From Lycocorax pyrrhopterus obiensis (lineage: Eukaryota > Chordata > Aves > Passeriformes > Paradisaeidae): a stretch of DNA of 64,000 bases. The stretch lies in NCBI GenBank assembly GCA_014706295.1, contig JACSVZ010000038.1:2170001-2234000 (forward strand), given 5' to 3'. The position numbers and the translations under genes are program-made. This document shows positions 54,068-64,000 of this stretch, in pieces (position 1 is the first letter of the stretch; every line of letters starts with the position of its first letter). Below the pieces are notes generated by a model. That model was not told where the DNA came from. It did not search any database and worked only from the letters and a program-made list of their open reading frames with translations.

Positions 54068-56837
54068 GTGAGTTTGGGTCCCAGCTGGGGCTGGAGGGAG
54101 GGAGGTGGGTGTGGAGCCTTCTCATGGAGCCTCTGTTGCTGTTCCAGGAGATGCTGCAGCACAGCTGACCCCTGTAGCAGAGTTGTTTCCCTCTGTGCTC
54201 CTCAGGTGGGCAGTGCAGTGAGCTCTTCCCAGCTCTTCTGCAGTGCTGAAATACCCAGAGCTGTACCAGACCCCAGTGGGAGTCATGGATACCTCGAGGC
54301 AGTGAGACAGGAGGCTGCCCTTAGAGCAGTCAGTCTCTGAGGTGGCTCTGGAGTGGCTCATGCTGGATGCAGGATGGCTCCCTGGGAGCTGATGGCCAGC
54401 CCAGGGCCGAGGCACAGCTCTGTGTCACCTGGTGATGGTGCCACGTGCCATAATCACCCCCTCTGTTATTAGAGGCCACGCTGGCTGCCTCTGCCTCTGC
54501 TCCTCCTGAGGGGTGGGATGCTGGCACAGGCCTGGAGGGAAGGCCTGGAGTTTCATCTCCTGCCAGGGCCATGGAAACAGGAGTTTGGCCTAAGACACCT
54601 CAATGTCCATATCCTAACGCAGCTTTGGGACAGGGATTGTTGGGTTTTGTTTTGTGATGAAGATGGAAGAATTTAGTCTCTAAATTATCGGTTAAATACA
54701 GCTGAGCCTATGCAGAGCTTCCAGCTCCTGGGATGGAGGAGACAAAGTGAAGCAGAGCTCCCTCCCTCCCTCCTGCCCCGGTGTTCATCCCTTTGAAGCT
54801 CTGATGGGATGCAGTTGGGCCCTATTTGGGGCACATCTGCCACTTGAGCATCCACAGGGATCCTCCACTGTGCCAAAATGCTGCTTAAACCTGGTGTGGA
54901 GCAGGCAGAGGGGGGAGGGGGGGCCATGAACAGCCAGTTTTGAGACAGCTGAAGCACCAAACCCTCCCCAGCCGTTCCTTCTCGTGCTGCACGGGCTCTG
55001 CTGCAGCTCCCTGGGGACCACACTGGGGGTGTTGGTGCTGTTCTGGGCTGTGGGACAAGCTTCCGACAGCACGAGGGCTGTGGTTTGGGGTTTTTTTAGT
55101 TGTTATTGTCTTCAGCTCAGCTTTTACCAGATCCTTTAACACTGACTGAAATGCTGCAGCTCTGGCAGAGCAAGGAAAGGGTTTAACTCGTCTTTGTTCC
55201 TCCAGAAACGGTGTGAACTTTACACCCTGATATCCCACGGAGGTGGCTGCATGGCCAGACTGCTCTGCTGCAGGGGCCCAGCCAAACAGAGCCCTGGAGC
55301 TTTCAAAGAGGACCTTAGCAGCTTTAATTTTTAACCAAAGAGCTAAAGATGTGCCAAAACAAGGGATAACTGTGGGGAGTTAACAGCACCAGCCCTTTCC
55401 TTTGGGAAGTTACTTGGTTGTATCTGGTGTTTTGCACTGTTTATGTAAAGACATCAAACAGGAGTGGAAGAAAACTCTTGTCTGACTGAGACAACTGCTG
55501 GGAATGTGGGTTCTGCTTTCAGTCACAGCAGTGCATCGCTCTGTCACTTAAAAAATGTGTGCTTTGAAAAATGTGATCCAAAGGAAAGGAAAAAGGAAAG
55601 GGGAGCTGGAAATTACCAGAGACAAGCACTTTTGCCTCAATCTGTCCATTTTACCAATTTATTTTAGCCCCAAGCAACAAGTTTTAACTTGACCGAAGGT
55701 TTTTCATGGCCACTTTTCCCTCCCAGGTACTCCATTCCCCAAGAACTTCCTCCCAGTGGTGAAGAAGATTCTCTCCAGGCTCTTCCGGGTGTTTGTCCAC
55801 GTCTACATCCACCACTTCGACAGGATCACCCAGATGGGCTCGGAGGCCCACGTGAACACCTGCTACAAGCACTTTTACTACTTTGTGAAAGAGTTCAATC
55901 TCATAGACACCAAGGAGCTGGAGCCCCTGGTGAGTGTCTGGCTGGGCTCAGGTACAGGTGGGGCTCTCAGGGTCTGTGGCCAGCACAGGGCTGGGGGAGT
56001 CACAGAGGGCTCTGGAACCTTCTCAGAGGGCCCCACGTCAAATCCTGGGGTCAGTTTGGGGTCCCTCACTCCAACAAAGACATTGAGGGGCTGGAATATG
56101 TCCAGAGATGGGAATGGAGCTGGGAAAGGGGCTGGAGCAGCAGGAGCAGCTGAGGGAGCTGGGAAAGGGTCTCAGCCTGGAGAAAAGGAGGCTCAGGGGG
56201 ACCTTGTGGCTCTGCACAACTCCCTGACAGGAGGGGGCAGCTGGGGGGGCTCAGTGTTGTCCCAGGTAACAAGTGACAGGACAGGAGGAAACGGCCTCAA
56301 GCTGTGCCAGTGGAGGTTTAGATTGGATATAAGGGAAAAATTCTTCACTGAAAGGGTGGGACAGGCATTGGAAGGGGCTGCCCAGGGCAGTGTTGGAGTC
56401 ACCATCCCTGGAAGTGCTCAAAAAATATGTGGAGGTGACACCTGGGGACACGGTTTAGTGGTGACACAGCAGTGATGGGGTAATGGTTGGACTCGATGAT
56501 CTTGGGAGTCTTTCTCAACCTTAAGGATTCCATGATTCTCTTCTAAGGCTGGTTGCCCAAATTCAGGACCAGTTGGCCTTGCAGTGTGACTGTCAGGGAC
56601 CTGGGAGTCAGGATGTGACTGCGATGTCCTGGGAACGGGAATGGTGGAGGGAACACGGCCCTGCCCAAACTGGAGCTGTGGGCAGCAGTGTCACCCCACG
56701 CCTAGGAATGGTATTGGCAGCTAAACACGGGGTTTTTTCATCCACACCCTCACCTGGGAGCCTGGATCCTCCTTCACAGTCCCTTGTCTTCTCTGTCCCT
56801 TTGGCAGAAGGAAATGACCTCCCGGATGTGCCACTGA
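53650..56837 (+). CDS. MOB3A: MOB3A, MOB kinase activator 3A (complete CDS in three exons)
   Basis: Joined coding parts are 53650-54067, 55727-55929 and 56808-56837: 651 nt, 216 residues plus TGA. The protein is a single MOB domain. Zinc ligands are visible with MOB1 spacing: Cys-82 and Cys-87 (CTEQSC), His-164 and His-169 (HVYIHH). MOB3 proteins, unlike MOB1, are not typical NDR/LATS activators; MOB3A is reported to bind MST kinases and restrain Hippo signalling. Its features ([35 protein letters not shown]) fit MOB3A better than MOB3B or MOB3C, and its place after AP3D1 agrees; the N terminus (MSHALKQVF) and length of 216 look more MOB3B-like than the 217-residue human MOB3A. The start ATG has A at -3. 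It lies in a separate transcript from AP3D1. Confidence 0.93.
54068..55726 (+). other. MOB3A: MOB3A intron between coding exons 1 and 2
   Basis: This is 1,659 bp of intronic sequence. No repeat element, RNA gene or extra exon was recognised. Confidence 0.75.
55727..55929 (+). CDS. MOB3A: MOB3A second coding exon
   Basis: A 203-nt exon completing Gly-140 and encoding Thr-Pro-Phe-Pro-Lys-Asn-Phe to Leu-Glu-Pro-Leu (residue 207), with both zinc-binding His residues in HVYIHH. Acceptor ccctcccag, donor gtgagt. A plus-strand CR1 fragment lies in the following 878-bp intron. Confidence 0.95.
56020..56540 (+). mobile_element. CR1 LINE, 3' part
   Basis: A plus-strand CR1 (acaaagacattgaggggctg, ggtttagattggatataagg, ending ctcaaccttaaggattccat) in the last MOB3A intron. 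It resembles 7165-7698 closely and is probably the same subfamily. Confidence 0.9.
56808..56837 (+). CDS. MOB3A: MOB3A last coding exon part with stop
   Basis: After acceptor tttggcag the frame reads KEMTSRMCH and TGA, the conserved MOB3 C terminus. Only 30 nt are coding; the exon continues as 3' UTR. Confidence 0.94.
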   Translation, partial: KEMTSRMCH

Positions 56838-58020
56838 GCTCAGACCTTCCTGCTCCCACCTCGGCACCTCTTCCGAGGACTCCGAGCCCCAATCCCATAT
56901 TGGAGACGTGATTCAAGGGGAGAACAGAGACGTTTCGTTTAAGAAATTATATATTTTTAATGAGTTTCAATGTAAAACTGTGATACTGCAGGAATATTTT
57001 TTTAAAGATGCTCTAGATTAACTAGTTTTTTATAGTAATTTCTATAAAAAAGAAAGAAAATATTTTGTGGGCCACTTGATGGGAATGATGGCTCTCGGAG
57101 TGGGGAAGAGCTGCCTGAGCTGCCTCCTCCGTGTGCCCCGAGTGAGCTGAGCCAGACACTTCAGTGTCGTGGAGCTGGTGCTGCCATGGAAGCGGTACTT
57201 CCCTTGGGATACACATTCCCCTCCCCTGAAGGCAGGGTGCAGGACTGGGGAGGAATTGCTGGTGTACATGGATCCCCCAGGGGTGGATCCCCCAGCACCT
57301 CTCCCCCTGGCTGTGAGCCCAGGTTTGGGGCAGAGCTGCTCTGTGCCCACCTGTCCCCGAGGCCCAGCTCTCCTGTGTTCCCTCTGAGCGAGCTGGGGCT
57401 GGGCTTTATCCCACGGCTGCTGCTGTTGGAGCCGGTGCTGTTGGAGTGGGAATCTGCCCTCGTGTGTCAGCCCAGCCCCGAGCTGAGCTCTGCACGCACA
57501 GCCCGGCTGTGGCTCAGCACCATCCCCACGGGGACACAGATCCACGCTGGCAGCTCCTCATGGGAGCCAGCACAGGGAAGGCACTGAGACAGCACCAGGA
57601 ATTCTCCTCCGTCCCCTCCCTCCCTGTCCCTCGTGGTACACTGACCATGCCGGGAGCACATCCCGCTTCCCGCTGGGGTACGGAGCCTTCTCCCTGTTCC
57701 CCAGCGCCACCACCCCACCCAGCTGTGCACATCTGGGACCAAAATCTCTGGTGTGCAGCCAGAGACTCCCCAGCCTTGCCCGCTGCTTGCACGAGGAGAG
57801 CTTGGCAGTGCCCCAGGTAGGTAGTGGGTCTACCTAGGATTTGGGGAGCACTAAGTGACCAAACTGCACCACTAACCACTTCTTCCTTACAAAGCATTCC
57901 CGTGCCCTGGAATCTCTGTACATACGCGACTCTGTCATTTCTCGTCCTGCCGTTAGGACACTCGTACAAATACCACTCGTGCTCTGAAATGGAACCAATA
58001 AATTATGTTGTATTTACACA
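56838..58020 (+). other. MOB3A: MOB3A 3' untranslated region
   Basis: About 1.2 kb from the stop to shortly after AATAAA at 57997. The first 200 bp are AT-rich (several A/T runs near 56940-57060); the rest is GC-rich. The cleavage position is inferred from the signal. Confidence 0.7.
57997..58002 (+). terminator. MOB3A: MOB3A polyadenylation signal AATAAA
   Basis: AATAAA followed by a TG/T-rich stretch (ttatgttgtatttacaca), a good context for cleavage about 15-20 bp later. Confidence 0.75.
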
Positions 58021-59388
58021 GCACACGCCGCCGCCGAGCGTCTCGTGACTGCGCGTTTGTCAGAGCCTTCCCCTCAGCAAAACAAACACGGGGTGTTTGG
58101 GCTCCTTGGGGACTGTGCTGGAGAGCTGGGAGCTCGTGGGTGTGTGCTCCTGGCGTGGTTCCTGGCAGGTTGGTTGGGTTCCTCCTGCTCTCCAGGGCTG
58201 CTCCAAGCCCTGCACTGGCTCCCAAGGCCGTGGGACCTGACAGCAGCCCGGGGTTGTCCTGACTTGTGTCTGCAGTGTCCCTGTACCCAAGGGTTGAGCT
58301 GTTCTCCCAGCTCTGAAACTTGGGTGGAAGTGGGCAGGGGAGGGAAATTCCAGCTCACCAACATGCCAAGAGGCTCATCTGCCATGGGGAGGAGCCGGGG
58401 TGCAGTCATTGAGGCTGGTGGACTAAATTGGGAAAAACTCTGCATTTGGGGGATGCACGTTGTTTTCCTGGCCAGGAGGGGAGTGAGGGGTTCCCCAGCT
58501 GTAGCTCCTCCTGTTCCCTGCCTGCAGCACTGGCTCTTGCCTGTTCCCCTGCACAGTGGAAGTGCTGGGACCACCCTCCAGCCCCTCTCCCAGTGTTTTG
58601 GGGGTGCAGCTCAGCTGGAGAACGTGCTGTTCCTTGGTGTGGAACATCCCTTTGGCCAGCCTGGGTCAGCTGTCTCAGCCCTGCTCCCCCCAGTTCTTGT
58701 GCCCCTCCTTGCTGGCAGAGCACGGGACACACAAAGTCCTTGGCTTAGGGTAAGCACTGCTCAGCAACACGAAAACATCGGGGTGTTATCAGCATTATTC
58801 TCATCCCAGATCCCAAACACAGCCCTGTACCAGCTCCTGGGGAGAGAACTGGCTCTGTCCCAGCTGAAACCAGGACACCTGCAAGGCCCTGAGTGCAGAG
58901 CTGTGGTGGGGCTGCGGGTGGGTGCTGAGCAGTGCTGGGTCAGCTCTGAGCGCCAGGGCAGCTCCTGCCGCTGTTCTCAGCTTCCCTTTCACCCCCGCCT
59001 GCAATGCTGTGGGTGCTGAGTCCGGGGGTGTGTGGCACCCAACCAGCTGTGACCCACGGGGCTGCAGGGACCTGCCTTCCTCAGCCCCCCTTCCTTTTAG
59101 GGGGAAAGACCTTCCCGTGCGAGACCAACTCAGCCAAGGGAGGAGGAGGAGGAACAGCACCTTTGTGGGAGAGATGTGGCAGGGCTGGAGGTGGCTGAGC
59201 CCGGCCCCCAGGCCCGGCAGTGCAGGATGTTGCCCAGACAGGTCTGTGGAGCCACGGCTCAGCCTCGCTCTGCCTCTGCCCCGGCAGCCCCAGCCCCGCT
59301 TTCATCTCCCCGTGCTTTCATCTCGTGTTTACTCGCTCCTGAGCTGCAGCTGCCAGTGCTGCAGGGAGCAGGCAGCTGTGAGCCCCTG

Positions 59389-59540
59389 GGGCTGAGCCCC
59401 CTGAGCTGAGCCCCCAGGGCTGAGTTCCCAGCGCTGAGCCCTCCAGGCTGAGCACCCCAAACTGAGCCCCCAGTGCTGAGCACCCCAAGCTGGGCCCCCC
59501 CAAGCTGAGCCCCTCAAGCTGAGCCCCCTGAGCTGAGCCC
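59389..59540. repeat. Degenerate 14-15-bp tandem repeat (gctgagccccc type)
   Basis: About ten diverged units of gctgagccccccaa are seen in tandem. Frames that stay open through it on the minus strand are repeat artefacts. Confidence 0.8.
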
Positions 59541-60014
59541 AGCCTGGCGAGGGGGTTTAGCCTTGACCAGGAGCTCTCGGTACTTTCATTGCTCATCTCC
59601 CCAGGCACTGGTTGGGTGCAGAGGCCTCACAAAGGCTTTGCTGAGAAGCCAGAGAACAGCTTTGCAGATCTGCACTGCAGGGCCTGGGCCGAGCAGGTTC
59701 TGTGCCCAGGGCTCCAGCAGCCTCCCCTGTGCGGGGCTGATCCCTTCCCAAAAAGCACAGATGGCATCTGCCCCGGAGCTGGAGCCGGAGCGGGCTGGCG
59801 GCACGGAGGGGGCTGCGGCTGCCGTATGTTCCGAGGGAAATGCTCCTTTCCTGTGGTTCAGAGCAGGGTCTCCTGCTGCTCCCAGGAAGCCGTGGCTCGC
59901 CCTGAGCCTCCCCTGCTGGGCTTCTCCATCCCCTGAACCCTGAGGAGCTCAGGAACTTCAGGGCCTCAGTTCTGCCATGAATCCGGATTTAGGATCCTGA
60001 CAACGACATCAATT

Positions 60015-60800
60015 TGTCGCAGATGAGGGATTTAGGGTCACTCAAAGAATCACCATCAACGCTGTTAGCAAAAGTTATTTTAATATGAATCTATGAAAGT
60101 GTGATTTAACAGAGTTCAATGGTGAGGTTCCCTCTGGTACTTCCTACATGGATGTAAAAGACTAAGGAAAATCAAGTTGGAATCGAGCTGGAATGATTTA
60201 CACTGATACTGAAGATGTGAAAGGGTAAGAGACACCCTTCTGTTGAGTACAAGGTTCAGATAAGACCCGCCTGCTTCCTAAACTCCTGATGGACCTTAGG
60301 TGCAGCCAGGTCCAGTCTTAGTCTCAGATTTGGACAATGGTTTACATCTGGAGGAATTAACTACATGGATTTCATTGGTGTTAGTTCAGGGTGGTGTCAG
60401 GAACTCACCAAGGAACTGTTCCAAGTAAGGGTCTCTCCAGCTTGGGTGGGGAAGGATCTCTCAGTCTCTCAGTCTCATCCCAAACCTTGAGATGTGTCCC
60501 GCCTCCAGAGGAGATCACAGATGTGCAGTCCAGCTGCAGATTAGGGGGGACTCAAATTGGACTCATCCAAAGATCTGTTGTTGGTGGAAAGGTCTCTGTT
60601 CCTTGAGGCACCAGCTTGGGAGGTGTCCCTGCTCCAGGACAGTCACAGGGCCAGGCAGGGAGAGCTCAAGGCACCCACTGGGACTGGCAGGGTGATGGGA
60701 TGAAGCAGTTGGCTCACAGGGAAAAGTGCAGGGGGCTCCGTGTACCCACGACTTTCATTGTGCCTTGATAAATAAGTCTTGGAAAAGCCACCCGCTCTCC
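60015..60800 (-). mobile_element. Possible endogenous retrovirus LTR remnant
   Basis: An AT-rich island in GC-rich DNA. On the minus strand an ATTAAA signal lies about 65-70 bp before a terminus ending gcgaca, followed (59990-60014) by ttgtcaggat, which loosely resembles a tRNA-primer site. The 5' border, a second LTR and target duplications were not found and no viral gene is present. The assignment rests on general resemblance only. Confidence 0.3.
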
Positions 60801-63800
60801 GCGTGTTAATCCCACAACCGGTTCTGAGCTCAAGCATCGATGCTCCCTGGGTCGCTCTGCTCCTTCATGGGTTTTCTGGACTTCTTGGCCTGGCTCTGGC
60901 CTTCTCCTCCTCTGGATCCCAGACCAGACCATCACTGGTTTGGTGGAAGGGTCAAGTGCATCCGTCACGAGTCCCATTAGGGTTTGCTTAAAGTAGGAAG
61001 CTGGGAAGTGGGGCAGCCTTTACATGGACCCTTAGAAAGCAGCCAAGGGGGGCAGGGGCTGCAGGTCTCCTATGGCACCTCTGGGGTCTGTGCCAGAGCC
61101 ATGTCCCACTGAGTGAGGACAGGGATGTCCCCACCTGCCACCACCTCCCTGGGCAGCAGGTCCTGCTCAGAGCGTTGCTGGAGCTGGGCTGTGACACAAG
61201 AACGTCCTTGGGCTGCCCTGCCCTGCCCCTCCAGCCCTGGGCACTGTCCCAGAGACAGCAGGGGGACCCCCAGAGGGGCCATGGGGACCACGGGCCCATG
61301 GACTGTGTTCCCATCCCCAGGAGGTGCTGCCTCATTCCGTGCACCTTTTGAGTTGGGGAAACGGCAGCACAGGTGGCACAGGACGTGTCCCTGCACAGCT
61401 CTGCTGTCGCACTCAGCCCCCCAGACCTTGGGAATGCCTCCATCCCTCATCCCTGCATGGGCAGTGGACGCTTTCCAAGCTCTGCAATGTGCTTTTTGTT
61501 TGTTCTGTGTTCCCTGGACAGCTGATGCCTCTGGGGCCAGATTCCCCAGGGTCCCTGGCAGCCCCCCAGCTGATCCGCACCCGCCTCCTCCCGGGCAGGG
61601 GAACGGGGCGCTGGGTTTGCTCCACTCCAGTTTTGGGCTCCATGGAGGAGGTGACAGCCATTCCTGGGACAAGGGAGCAGTCACCAGCATGGCACGTGCT
61701 CCCTCTCCCTTGTATGGCACAGGCCAGGCCAGGGGCCAGCAGCTCCAGGAACATGGGCAGGACCTGGAATGCTTCTGGGAAAGTGCTGGAGCAGGGAGGA
61801 CATGTCCCATCCCCTGACACTGATACCGAGGGCACCTGCTGCTCGGGCCCCACAGGGACAGCAGGGCCCTCCTCACCCTCTGCTTTACCAGGAGAAGGGG
61901 CCCCGGGATAATTTTTGGTCCTGGTGAACAAATCCCTGCCAACCCCAGAGGCTGCCGGGACACGGCCAGCGGCACCCACGTCCTCCAGCACGGGGTGTAC
62001 AGGCCCTGCTGTGGTTTCAGTGCCCTTTCCAAGGGAGCAGGGGGAATTTTTTGGTGGTTTGGGAGTTTTTCTGCTCCTTCTAAGAAAATGTGTGACGTGC
62101 CAGCCTGCACCTCTTCCTGCCACATCCCTGCACTCCCGGGGCTGTCCCAGAGTGACCCCGCTGCAGTGGGTCAGGACTGCTGCTGCAGATTTCCCCCCTT
62201 CCCAGGGAATTGGGAGGATGGAGAAGGGTGAAAAGAGCCTGGGCTGTTTAAAATCCTCCTGGAAATGCTTTTCCCATCCGCTGCTATCAACTAAGACAGG
62301 ACTCCTGCTGTGGCACAGCATGAGCCCCCTCCCTGCCCTTCTCCCCAGACACCTCAAAACCACAGTTCCTGCAGCTCCTGGCCCTTGCTTTGGGGGCTGC
62401 AGGAATTTCCCTTCTGGAGTAACTTGATCCATCTTTCCAGTAGATCCCTGGGCCAAGCCCCGTCCCAGTCCCACCATCTCCATGTCCTTGTCCCCTGGGG
62501 TTTGGCTGGTGTGGGGTGTCGGGGCCAGGACTGGCCATGGCCCTGCTGGGTGATGGGGGATGGAGGACGCTCCCCATTGAACTGGCACCTCCCCTGAAGG
62601 GCTTTTTTGGGGTGAAACCACCCCCGGTGTATTTGCACCCTCCCTCAGGACACACTTCCCTGCAGCTTCGATGTTGGGTTCCAGCTGCTCCCTCACCTTA
62701 TGGCACCTCTTCCAGCTGGGGAAACTGAGGCACGACACCACCATCCCCCTCATCACTCTGCCCGTCCCCCAGCTGTTCCTGAGACACACTGGGCAGCTCT
62801 GCTGGGGGGGTCCTGGGCAAAGGGGGCAGCCCCAAAATGTGGGGGTAAAGCAGGAGCTGGGAAAGCCAAGCAGGGTTTGCCCTGGCCCCTTCCTGCAGCA
62901 GATGGGGAGTGAGGAACCAGGGCCATGTCCCTGGGAGAACCCCACGGTGGCAGGGTGGGGACTTGGGGTGCACTGGAGGCCTGGCAGGAGCTGCCAAAAC
63001 TTCCCCAGCGGCTTCAAGGCGAGGAGGAAGATCGAGGATCCACCGGCACAGGAACCAGCACAGCCGTGAGCTCGTGTGTGCCTTGGGCGTGGGGGCAGGG
63101 TGTGTGTCCCCTCTGTCCCTCGTGTCCTCCGTCCCTCCCACCCCTCCTGTCCCACCCCAGCACCAGGAGTGTCAAACCTCCTGTTTTCTGCCCAGCAGGA
63201 AATTCCAGGTTTTTTGCAGGATTTTTTCATTTGACACAGAGCCAGGGCTCCAAATCCTCCTGTGTCCAGGGGCGGGAAGCTGGGCCCTCCTTGGGCCGGG
63301 GAAGTAACACACAGAAAAAGGAGGTTTATTTATTTTCCCTTCCAAAGCAGAGCAGCGGGGTGGGAAGGGAAGCCCTGGACAGCCCTGAGCCTGCCCACGT
63401 TGGGGCACATCCAGGGGGAGTGGGCAGCCACGAGTGGCTCAGGGCACGGAGGGGTGACAGGGTGGCCACGATGCCTCCGGCCCCTCACGCTCCCTCTGCT
63501 CCCTGGCCAACAATAGCCGCCTTCCGGCACAGCCCCGCTCGCTTTCCTGTTTTCCCTCAGCCAGTCTTGGAGTGTGGGGCTCCAACAGCTCCTGGAGACC
63601 CCACAAGGTTGTGGGTCCTGGTGGCACGCAGAGGTGTGGGGACAGGTGACACGCTGGGGACACAGCAGGGGCCTCACCATTAGTGGATCCTGGTGAGGAC
63701 CGGGACATGGGGGATTTGCTGCTGCCGGCCCCGTGTTTGCACCCCTGGGACGCTGGATGCGATCAGGAGGAGGGAGGGGGCTGGGGGGCTCAAATGCATC

Positions 63801-64000
63801 TAAATCTGTGTTTCCCTGAAAAAACATTAGGAAGCCCTGTGCTGCAGCCTGTGAGCTGCCGGTGCTCCCCGGGGCCAGCGGGGCCCTTTCCACTGTCCAT
63901 GGGCACCTCTGTCCCCACAGCAGGAGCCACCAGTGCGGGGACCTGCTGTGGCCCAGACTTGGGGCCAGGCTGGGCCCCAGGGGGGGATTTTGGCTGGACC

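Larger units (their letters stand above)
58021..64000. other. GC-rich intergenic DNA downstream of MOB3A
   Basis: No gene was recognised on either strand. In mammals MKNK2 follows MOB3A; none of its kinase motifs is visible, so it should lie beyond the window. Contents: a degenerate short tandem repeat (59389-59540), an AT-rich island that may be an LTR remnant (60015-60800), and a 605-codon minus-strand open frame (61413-63230) without recognisable domains. A 324-codon plus-strand frame at 58045-59019 likewise looks spurious. Confidence 0.6.

Noticed and set aside
58045..59019. 324-codon plus-strand open frame right after the MOB3A polyadenylation site
   Set aside because: No domain, biased composition typical of GC-rich bird DNA, and other frames in the same interval are also open for long stretches.
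1..64000. CRISPR arrays, bacterial operons, insertion sequences, tRNA or rRNA genes
   Set aside because: The window is vertebrate nuclear DNA; no regularly spaced repeats, cloverleaf genes or ribosomal RNA were seen.

Overview
The window is nuclear DNA from a bird. Many fragments of CR1 retrotransposons, with the avian-type 3' end (a ttccaacctt-like stretch followed by gattctgtg-like octamers), are scattered on both strands. Introns are short, and the two genes present, AP3D1 and then MOB3A in the same direction, match the neighbourhood found on human 19p13.3. From memory that block lies on avian microchromosome 28. A songbird is possible, but the sequence alone does not settle the species.

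Layout: 1-10817 is intron 1 of AP3D1; the first coding exon and promoter lie upstream of the window. 10818-38200 holds 31 coding exons of AP3D1 (delta subunit of the AP-3 adaptor complex), + strand. Together they encode 1,184 residues, everything after roughly the first 32. Every junction keeps the reading frame. One intron (after exon 7) has a GC donor. The AP3D1 3' UTR runs to about 40485 and carries a G-quadruplex-like run and a 42-bp minisatellite. 40486-43000 is a gene-free gap with a CR1 copy and a 500-bp A-rich tract. 43015-43660 is a CpG island, the likely MOB3A promoter. Intron 1 of MOB3A (about 43256-53524) follows, then three coding exons (53650-54067, 55727-55929, 56808-56837) encoding a complete 216-residue MOB3-family protein, and a 3' UTR to about 58020. 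58021-64000 is GC-rich intergenic DNA with a possible LTR remnant and a very long antisense open frame that does not resemble a known protein.

AP3D1 acts in sorting from endosomes to lysosomes and lysosome-related organelles such as melanosomes. MOB3A is a small zinc-binding adaptor connected to MST/Hippo kinase signalling. Nothing suggests the two work together beyond being neighbours.

I found no convincing undescribed biological system. The best leads are a candidate 33-nt in-frame microexon in AP3D1 (11230-11262), the GC-AG intron, the structured repeats in the AP3D1 3' UTR, and the A-rich tract against the MOB3A promoter. Repeat boundaries, base-composition statements and residue numbers (which assume 32 residues in exon 1) were made by eye.
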